A program made the translations under genes and the position numbers. Below the pieces are notes generated by a model. That model made no database searches and was not told the origin of the DNA. It saw nothing but the letters and a program-made list of their open reading frames with translations. Shown one piece after another: positions 1 to 6,704 of a DNA stretch of 10,153 nt (positions within the stretch are counted from its first letter, which is position 1; each line of letters starts with the position of its first letter). The DNA comes from Lysobacteraceae bacterium (GTDB lineage: Bacteria > Pseudomonadota > Gammaproteobacteria > Xanthomonadales > Wenzhouxiangellaceae): the NCBI GenBank assembly GCA_020201235.1, contig JAIVHD010000031.1:1-10153 (forward strand), written 5' to 3'.

Positions 1-338
1 GTGTGCGAGCGCGGCTTCTCGTTCGGCTATAACAACCTGGTCGCCGACATGCGCTCGCTGGCAATCCTGCGCGAGACCGGCTGTCCGGTGGTGTTTGATG
101 CGACCCACTCGGTGCAGTTGCCCGGTGGCCAGGGAGACAGCTCGGGGGGTGCGCGCGAGTTCATCCCGGTGCTGGCCCGTGCTGCGGTCGCGGTTGGTGT
201 GGCCGGAATCTTCACCGAAACCCACCCCGAGCCGGAAAAAGCACTGTGCGACGGGCCAAACTCAATGCGCCTCTCGGAAATGGAAGGCCTGCTGGAAACG
301 CTTGTGGCGATCGACCGGGCCGTGAAAAAACCGGGGCG

Positions 339-1805
<1,467 letters not shown>

Positions 1806-2011
1806 CCGATCGGGATTGCCGCCAGGAGCCGGTCGCATCCTCTGCTTGGCTGTGTGGTTGGCCGATTAACACCTTGCTGCGCGATGTGTTTGCCCGCAGC
1901 GTCGGCATGATGCTGTTCCTCGTCGGGCTTTCAGCTCCAAAAATGGTTGCAGGGTTGGGGTTTTGTGTTCGTGCAGGCTAGTGGGCCATGCGGCTAATTA
2001 GGTAACACTCA

Positions 2012-2109
2012 GCCGTCGCACAAGCGTTGTGGGCAAGGCGCGCAAGCGCAGGACGGGCCCGAGCCAATTCAAGCGAGTGCAACGCAGCCCACGGCGCTTG
2101 TGCGGCGGC
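2012..2109. repeat. Internal hairpin A of the MITE-like element
   Basis: The segments 2012-2034 and 2087-2109 are reverse complements at 20 of 23 positions, around the shared core GCACAAGCG. All three mismatches place T opposite G, so they would be G-U wobble pairs if the plus strand were transcribed; this hints at an RNA structure on that strand. The arm abuts the outer terminal repeat directly, sharing base 2012. The loop of about 52 bp is GC-rich. Confidence 0.7.
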
Positions 2110-2132
2110 CCCTGCAGTCAATAAACAAGGGG

Positions 2133-2227
2133 AGCCACTGTGCCGGCGCGACTCGGCGTTTCATTTCTTGGCAAGGGAGCGGCCATTCCCTGCGAAACGC
2201 GCCTTGATTCGCACCGGCACAGTGGCT
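2133..2227. repeat. Internal hairpin B of the MITE-like element
   Basis: The segments 2133-2149 (AGCCACTGTGCCGGCGC) and 2211-2227 are reverse complements at 16 of 17 positions. Pairing continues inward with small gaps, through GGCG and TTTC on the left side and their complements on the right. The right arm ends exactly where the outer terminal repeat begins at 2228. Together with hairpin A it fills almost all of the element interior. Confidence 0.7.
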
Positions 2228-2258
2228 CTGAGTGTTACCTAATTAACCGCATGGCCCA

Positions 2259-2669
2259 CTAGTCGTCCAGCTTGTCGATGATCGTGCCGATGATGTCATT
2301 CATCGTCAGAATGCCCTCGAGCTCGTTGTTGTTGGTTACGATCAGTCGCTTGACGCCGATTTTAAGCATCAACGACACGGCTTGGCGAACATCGAGCTGG
2401 CGCGGGACGCTGAGCGCTGGCTTGGCCGCGATGTCGTAGACGTTGATCAGATCGATGTCACCTTCCTCGTGGACGATGGTGCGAAGCAGCATGGTGTAGG
2501 TCAGTATGCCCCATGCGTCAGATTCGGATCGCCGGTCGACCACCAGCGACTTGATCTTATGGTCGCGCATGGCCTCCATCGCCTCGCGTAATTTGGCCAT
2601 GGGCGAAATTGTGACGACGTCGGCGACCATCATGTCTTCGACAATCTGTTTTTCCTGACTTCTGCTCAT
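2259..2669 (-). CDS. Small protein with two CBS domains
   Basis: The product is 136 residues and consists almost entirely of a CBS pair (Bateman module): CBS1 at about 9-70 (EDMMVADVVTISPMAKLREA, ending GILTYTMLL) and CBS2 at about 76-133 (AAKPALSVPRQLDVRQA, ending GILTMNDIIGTI). Such modules bind adenosine nucleotides and switch the activity of partner proteins; no catalytic domain is attached. The ATG at 2669 is chosen because GAGGAA lies 6 bases upstream and the CBS fold starts soon after; a longer reading frame to 2795 only overlaps the preceding gene out of frame. It is the last gene of a DUF1538 / P-II-like / CBS operon and starts 10 bp after the P-II-like stop. It is likely a regulatory subunit of the membrane protein, by inference. 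Its TAG stop falls in the end of the MITE-like element, so a few C-terminal residues may have been altered. Confidence 0.9.
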   Translation of the reverse strand: MSRSQEKQIVEDMMVADVVTISPMAKLREAMEAMRDHKIKSLVVDRRSESDAWGILTYTMLLRTIVHEEGDIDLINVYDIAAKPALSVPRQLDVRQAVSLMLKIGVKRLIVTNNNELEGILTMNDIIGTIIDKLDD

Positions 2670-2679
2670 GCTTGGTTCC

Positions 2680-2904
2680 TCAGATTTCGTCTTCCAGGTT
2701 TTTCGAGAACTCGATGATGTCCCGCTGGTTGACGCCCCCCAGGTGCTCCAGCGGCATTGTAAACGCAATTCCCCGGTTGTCGTTTTCCAAATCAAGTTCG
2801 CGCGTGATCTTTTTCAGAATTTGCAGAGAAAGGTGACGCTCCAGCACTAGCAGCAAAACCGACTGTGCACCCTCGTAGGTCAGACCAAAGAAGGTCTTTT
2901 TGGC
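2680..2904 (-). pseudogene. P-II-like signalling protein, 5'-truncated remnant
   Basis: Reading leftward from 2904, 74 codons run to a TGA at 2680-2682. They start AKKTFFGLTYEGAQSVLLLV and continue through RGIAFTMPLEHLGG to end NLEDEI. The pattern of FFG(L/I)T, a beta strand of branched residues, a helix, then GIAF(T/S)xP is that of P-II-like proteins found beside DUF1538 genes, trimeric sensors related to GlnB/GlnK. The known family is roughly 100-115 residues, so some 35-40 N-terminal residues are missing. Upstream in this frame the codons belong, in another frame, to DUF1538, and there is no plausible start codon and no ribosome-binding site. The remaining part may be expressed only by a -1 frameshift from DUF1538, or not at all. 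The stop codon overlaps the ribosome-binding site of the CBS gene. The family call is from memory of sequence patterns. Confidence 0.65.
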
Positions 2905-4001
2905 GTGCCGCCCAGGTCGAATGCAAGCGGCACGATGTAGCGCGGCGCCAGCGTCGTCAGCGCGATCACCAGCGCATACCCGCCGATAATGTAAATATGG
3001 ATCGAATCGCCCGCGATGATCCGGTGCACGCCGATCAGGATGCCTACGGCCACACCGAATGCGACCACCAGGCGAATGGTATTGCCGTCGATCTTGCCCT
3101 TGGCCGCCTTCTGTGCCTGCTCGCCAATGGCGATCAGGGCCGGCTCGGCCATGGTCGTGGCAAATCCAATGGCGAACGCGAACAGGTAAATGAACAGGAT
3201 CCGATCGTTGGCAATTAACTGCTCGGCCATGCTTTCACCGATCGGGAACAGGCCGAGCTTGAGCCCGACGACAAACGCGTAAAGCCCGATGATGACCAGC
3301 ACGAAGCCGAACAGCACTCGGCCTGGGTGGGGGACGCGCTTTCGGATGACGGCGAACTGAAAGAACAAGATCACGACAATAATCGGTAGCACATCCCGGA
3401 CCATCTTCAGCAGGTCCCCCAGCAGCGTGCTGGCGCTCCCGGGCAGTGCTTTTTCGTCGGCCGGCGGCGCGAGGCTCGTGATCCCGGCGGCCGCGTTTTC
3501 GGTCCCTGAAAATACCAGAATGCCGTAGAGCTGGACCGTGATCATCGGTACCATCACCGCCAGCGCCACCAGGCCGAAGCCATCGATCAGCGGGTTGCGT
3601 CCGCGGATGGCCGCAGCCAGCCCCAGTCCCAGCGCGGCGATCAGCGGCACCGCCTGGTGGGCGACCGCGATCAGCGCCGGTTCGGCGATCACGGTCGAAA
3701 AGCCCATGCAAAATCCGAATACCAGCAGCCACGGCAGCGAACCTTTCGCGGCAAAATCGTCCGACAGGCTCTTGCCGATCGGGAAGATGCCCATCTCCAG
3801 CCCCTGCAGAAACAGAGCGACGCCGAACACCACGATCACCAGCCCCCAGACCATCGAGGCCAGCCCGTCGGGAACCTGGCTGAGCACAAACGCCTGGAAG
3901 ATTGCAACCACGATGACGATCGGCAGCAGATTTCTCGCCGAGTGGCCAAGTGTCGCTAGAAATTGGGCAAATAAAGTCACGCCTGGAATTATGACCGACA
4001 A
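2880..4001 (-). CDS. DUF1538 integral membrane protein, apparently shortened by deletions
   Basis: This is a very hydrophobic protein of 373 residues with many membrane segments (for example about 24-41, 49-66, 88-107, 141-163). It contains two copies of the DUF1538 repeat. Copy 1 shows FPIGKSLSDD and EPALIA (107-112); copy 2 shows FPIGESMAEQ and EPALIA (286-291). DUF1538 has no established function; a transport role with the P-II-like and CBS partners is inferred. Two places look abnormal. Copy 1 jumps from AVAHQA (117) straight to VPLIAALGLGL (118), without the stretch that copy 2 has between the same points. Copy 2 ends at AFDLGG (365), where the family normally continues, then adds eight unrelated residues TPKRPSLV before the stop. 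The start is uncertain: TTG at 4001 gives the longest form, and GTG at 3980 is an alternative. No good ribosome-binding site precedes the TTG. Confidence 0.75.
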   Translation of the reverse strand: MSVIIPGVTLFAQFLATLGHSARNLLPIVIVVAIFQAFVLSQVPDGLASMVWGLVIVVFGVALFLQGLEMGIFPIGKSLSDDFAAKGSLPWLLVFGFCMGFSTVIAEPALIAVAHQAVPLIAALGLGLAAAIRGRNPLIDGFGLVALAVMVPMITVQLYGILVFSGTENAAAGITSLAPPADEKALPGSASTLLGDLLKMVRDVLPIIVVILFFQFAVIRKRVPHPGRVLFGFVLVIIGLYAFVVGLKLGLFPIGESMAEQLIANDRILFIYLFAFAIGFATTMAEPALIAIGEQAQKAAKGKIDGNTIRLVVAFGVAVGILIGVHRIIAGDSIHIYIIGGYALVIALTTLAPRYIVPLAFDLGGTPKRPSLV

Positions 4002-4437
4002 CGCCCGCGCCGACAGAGGCAGCGCATCAGAATCGGATCACCGCGCAAACTCCCGGATGTCAACGATCCATGATCGTTGGCGTTGTATCGAGGAAGTGAC
4101 AGGCGTCCTGATCATTTACGGCACTCAGCGATCGCTAAAACGCGCTCCTTGGATTACACAGGGTGTTGAATTTGAATGGTTTCTGTGTTCGTCAGGCACG
4201 ACTTCTGTGGTTCCTGAGCCCGGAAGCGTACTTGCCTGTTCGTTCAGGATGCTCGACCGAGCAAAACGCCCTGGACGCGCGGCCTGGCGGTATCGCAGTC
4301 GGTGGGGTGGTGAAAAAGCCGGTCTGACAAGCTTCTGGACCGCGCATTACATCCGGCGGGTTCCAAAACGATCGATCGAAACCAGGCACCTGCGAGTGGG
4401 TATACTTTTAGAACTTTTTAAGAATTTGGTGCGGCAA
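4002..4437. other. Intergenic region between two divergent genes
   Basis: These 436 bp separate the divergent DUF1538 operon and the exported-protein gene, so promoters for both should lie here. A plus-strand reading frame is open across the region but has no protein-like features, and the neighbouring signal peptide fixes the gene start at its right end. The clearest structure is the short inverted repeat CAACGAT-ccatg-ATCGTTG at 4061-4079, about 60-80 bp upstream of the DUF1538 start. It could be an operator or a small hairpin; I do not recognise it. No RNA gene or mobile element is visible. Confidence 0.5.
4401..4406 (+). promoter_or_regulatory. Possible -10 element (TATACT) of the exported-protein gene
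   Basis: TATACT matches the sigma70 -10 consensus at five of six positions and lies 31 bp before the ATG at 4438, a plausible distance. No -35 hexamer resembling TTGACA is present about 17 bp upstream, so the call is weak. Confidence 0.25.
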
Positions 4438-6297
4438 ATGCGTAATGTATCGATTGCAGTTTTAGTGCTTGTCACAACGTCCTTGTTTGCTGAGCAGAAG
4501 CCGACCGCAAACGAGTGGCGCGTCGCTGGTGGCCAAATCCAAATCTCCATCAACCAGGGTGCGATCGCGCCTTTCGGGCTTGAAATTGAGGTTGTGAACG
4601 CACTCACAGACGTGGCCCCTAAAACGCCGTTGATGTATCGTGAGCTTTCATTTGAGGGTTTGACCATTCAAAGTATTGGTCTGCGGGCTCCCAATCAATC
4701 GATCGAGGCATTTACCAGCGGCTATCTGCACTATCACGGGGGCTTGATTCTTCGACATCAAGGCCGGGAGCTGGATTTGGTCGATTTTCAGATTCGCCCG
4801 CATCCCGACCATCCTGAATATTTTGAGTTGCTGGACCGTAACGGTCGGGCATGGGCGATACTCGATCACGGCCATTTCCAATTCATGCAACAGGCCAGCG
4901 CGCTCGAAGTGCGTTACCTTAACCTTACGGTTAATCAGCGATTTGCCGAGTTTCTCGGATATCCGGAAGCCGAGGGCAGGGTCATCGGTACGGTCGGATT
5001 CAGGGCCGATGTAGTCACCCGCGCGGTTGAAGATCCTGGACTGGCTGGCCAGTGTGCGACGCCCAATTGGCCGACAACGGTCGGGTTCGACGCCGACGTG
5101 GCTTTTATTGGTATGGGATCGGCTGTGGGGAGCGGCGTCCAGCAAATGCGTTGTCAGAATTGCAACGGCCAGTCTGGAGGCCCGGTGGTGATCGCACCGG
5201 ATGCCAAACTGGAAAATGTCGGCACCGCCGACGTGCCATGGTGGCGGCAGTTCACGGCGCCGACCGATCCTTACGGGAACGACCAGCACCCTTTTCTGGT
5301 CTGGAATTTGTACCGGATCGACGAGCAGGGACGGCTGGAGCAGATCGGAGCCTCGGGTCTGAAACACGCTTTCTTTACGGTCAATACCGATTGCCCGTGC
5401 AGCGGCGGCAATATTTTATGGCTCGGATGCACGGATACCTACGGCGCGAGCACCAATGATTCATCGACGTTTCTCGGTCCCAGAGATGAAATCATCCCCG
5501 TCACCGGTCAATGGGGACGCTGTAATTCGTTTTTTGATCCAGACTGCGACGGCCAGCAGGAAGGCTTCAGCAGCGATGGCTTCCAAAATCGGATGCGGGT
5601 GCTGGAAGCGGATCTGGCCGATGGTTCCAACCCGGGTGCGCGCTACTTTATGGAAGGCTGGTACGTGGTGCGCGACGATGTCAACATTTTCAACACCATG
5701 GGTTGGCGGGAAGTCAACCCCAGCTGGAGTGGCGCGGGCTGGGGTTTTCCGACCATCTCCAGCCTGGAGCAAGGTGCCTTTGTCGATTTCTGGGTCGATC
5801 CCCTGAACCCGGCACCGGGTACCGGCAGTACGCTGGTCAATACCGAGGAGGGTGTTGCCCGCGTAATGGTCAAGGTCACCGATCTTGGTAAAAAAACCTG
5901 GCGCTATGACTACGCAGTGACAAACCACGATTTTATGCGTACCGAGACGGCTGGTCAGGAACCGGCTTTGGAGATTGTTTCAAACGCGGGCTTTAGCGAA
6001 TTCACGGTAGCGGTCCCGGCAGGCGCGGTTATTTCAGATATCGATTCGGCGCGAGCCGATCGAACCGTTGGTGCGGATTGGGCCGGGTCGCGCAACGAAG
6101 AGGGTGTGACCTGGGTCGATGGCGGGTCGACTAGCCTTAGCTGGGGCACGACGTTCCGCTTCTCATTCGTGTCCAACGCCGCGCCGGCCAGGGGTGAGGC
6201 CACTCTTGGAGTGGCTTCGGGCGTACCGGATTCTTTTCGGGTTTCGGTCTTGGCACCCGGTGTAAGCGAACAAATCTTTGCAGATGGTTTCGAATAA
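4438..6297 (+). CDS. Exported protein of an uncharacterised family with C-terminal IFADGFE motif
   Basis: The product is 619 residues. Residues 1-18 (MRNVSIAVLVLVTTSLFA) form a Sec signal peptide with likely cleavage after Ala18. The middle is rich in cysteines: C239 and C242 (CQNC), C319 and C321 (DCPC), C331, C362 and C370, which suggests disulfides or metal sites outside the cytoplasm. A block from about 308 to 410 (LKHAFFTVN, CTDTYGAS, LGPRDEI, RMRVLEADL, ARYFMEGWYVVRDD) resembles a set of secreted proteins of unknown function that I recall from planctomycetes and gammaproteobacteria. From about 450 on it is beta-rich. It ends in IFADGFE (613-619), a terminus seen on many exported proteins of Xanthomonadales relatives. 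I recognise no enzyme motif. The ATG at 4438 is chosen for the signal peptide; GTG at 4429 or TTG at 4426 are possible alternatives, and the ribosome-binding site is weak. It stands alone between two sizeable gaps. Confidence 0.85.
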   Translation: MRNVSIAVLVLVTTSLFAEQKPTANEWRVAGGQIQISINQGAIAPFGLEIEVVNALTDVAPKTPLMYRELSFEGLTIQSIGLRAPNQSIEAFTSGYLHYHGGLILRHQGRELDLVDFQIRPHPDHPEYFELLDRNGRAWAILDHGHFQFMQQASALEVRYLNLTVNQRFAEFLGYPEAEGRVIGTVGFRADVVTRAVEDPGLAGQCATPNWPTTVGFDADVAFIGMGSAVGSGVQQMRCQNCNGQSGGPVVIAPDAKLENVGTADVPWWRQFTAPTDPYGNDQHPFLVWNLYRIDEQGRLEQIGASGLKHAFFTVNTDCPCSGGNILWLGCTDTYGASTNDSSTFLGPRDEIIPVTGQWGRCNSFFDPDCDGQQEGFSSDGFQNRMRVLEADLADGSNPGARYFMEGWYVVRDDVNIFNTMGWREVNPSWSGAGWGFPTISSLEQGAFVDFWVDPLNPAPGTGSTLVNTEEGVARVMVKVTDLGKKTWRYDYAVTNHDFMRTETAGQEPALEIVSNAGFSEFTVAVPAGAVISDIDSARADRTVGADWAGSRNEEGVTWVDGGSTSLSWGTTFRFSFVSNAAPARGEATLGVASGVPDSFRVSVLAPGVSEQIFADGFE

Positions 6298-6642
6298 CCC
6301 GGCCGTGGTCGCTACCGTTTCGTCGTTGACCGGCACCCGATGTGGCATTTGCCTCGGTTGCGCATCCTCTCCGGACAGGCGAGTACCTCTCCGGTGCGTA
6401 TCGTCGCCAAACGCCCCAGCCACGGCAGCTGGCGGCATCTCGTGACGGAGAGCGGTCAATAAGGTGGGGCTTAGGCAGCGCTGACGGTCGCGCTATGCGC
6501 CGGCCATCCGCTTGGATTAACGTCTGCTTTTGGCCTGCCGTTGGTCTGCCATAAGCTTGCGCTGTTTCCGGTTTTTTGCGGTGCGTCAACTGCTTTGCTG
6601 CCTGCATATATCAAAATGAACGCATATGGGCTAAGGCCCTGG
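6298..6642. other. Non-coding stretch downstream of the exported-protein gene
   Basis: No convincing gene, terminator or RNA is visible in these bases. The nonamer CCTCTCCGG occurs twice about 20 bp apart in 6366-6394. The right end is AT-richer (around 6604-6628) and leads into the clpB promoter. Short open frames on both strands have no start signals or protein-like composition. Confidence 0.4.
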
Positions 6643-6671
6643 CTTGATTGGCGTCACAATCGGCCCCATCC
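6643..6671 (+). promoter_or_regulatory. Heat-shock (sigma32/RpoH) promoter of clpB
   Basis: CTTGATT at 6643-6649 matches the RpoH -35 consensus CTTGAAA at six of seven bases. CCCCATCC at 6664-6671 matches the -10 consensus CCCCATNT at its CCCCAT core. The spacing is 14 bp, as expected. It lies 34 bp upstream of the clpB ATG, and clpB is a classical RpoH target in proteobacteria. Confidence 0.8.
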
Positions 6672-6680
6672 TGTGGATAA
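6672..6680 (-). promoter_or_regulatory. Perfect DnaA-box 9-mer next to the clpB promoter
   Basis: TGTGGATAA is the exact complement of the strong DnaA box TTATCCACA. It begins directly after the RpoH -10 element and so covers the expected transcription start. A single 9-mer can occur by chance, and binding is not shown. Confidence 0.35.
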
Positions 6681-6704
6681 CTTTACTTTCGTCGGGACAC
6701 TGAT

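Larger units (their letters stand above)
1978..2262. mobile_element. 285-bp MITE-like element with 35-bp terminal inverted repeats
   Basis: The ends, 1978-2012 and 2228-2262, are reverse complements at 34 of 35 positions; they begin CTAGTGGGCCATGCGG and differ only at C1994 versus the T expected from the other arm. The interior holds two further inverted repeats, described separately, so one strand could fold into a three-way-junction or cruciform shape. The outermost CTAG is compatible with a TA target-site duplication like that of IS630/Tc1-mariner elements, but the palindromic end makes the exact boundary uncertain. No convincing transposase is encoded, so the element would be non-autonomous. 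The near-identity of the arms suggests recent insertion or continued selection. Its right end contains the stop codon of the CBS-domain gene, which reads leftward into it. The 172 bp between eno and this element (1806-1977) show no gene, terminator or other recognisable site. Classification as a MITE is inferred from structure alone. Confidence 0.75.

Noticed and set aside
2027..2242. 71-codon plus-strand frame inside the MITE-like element
   Set aside because: Nearly all its bases are in inverted repeats, the composition is not protein-like, and it has no resemblance to a transposase.
1978..2262. Integron attC-like recombination site
   Set aside because: The hairpin shape suggested it, but the core boxes RYYYAAC and GTTRRRY are not present at the expected positions, and no integrase or cassette is nearby.
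2670..2795. N-terminal extension of the CBS protein to a start at 2795
   Set aside because: The extension overlaps the P-II-like remnant in another frame and reads as low-complexity Ser/Thr/Trp residues; the ATG at 2669 has a good ribosome-binding site.
4148..4160. Further copy of the CACAGATTACACAG motif near GGATTACACAGG
   Set aside because: Only about ten bases agree, and there is no inverted partner nearby.
3538..4437. Open plus-strand frame upstream of and in frame with the exported-protein gene, which would make a 919-residue protein
   Set aside because: The first part lies antisense to DUF1538, and the rest is a gap with no protein-like composition. A standard signal peptide begins at 4438, so the upstream frame is chance openness in GC-rich DNA.
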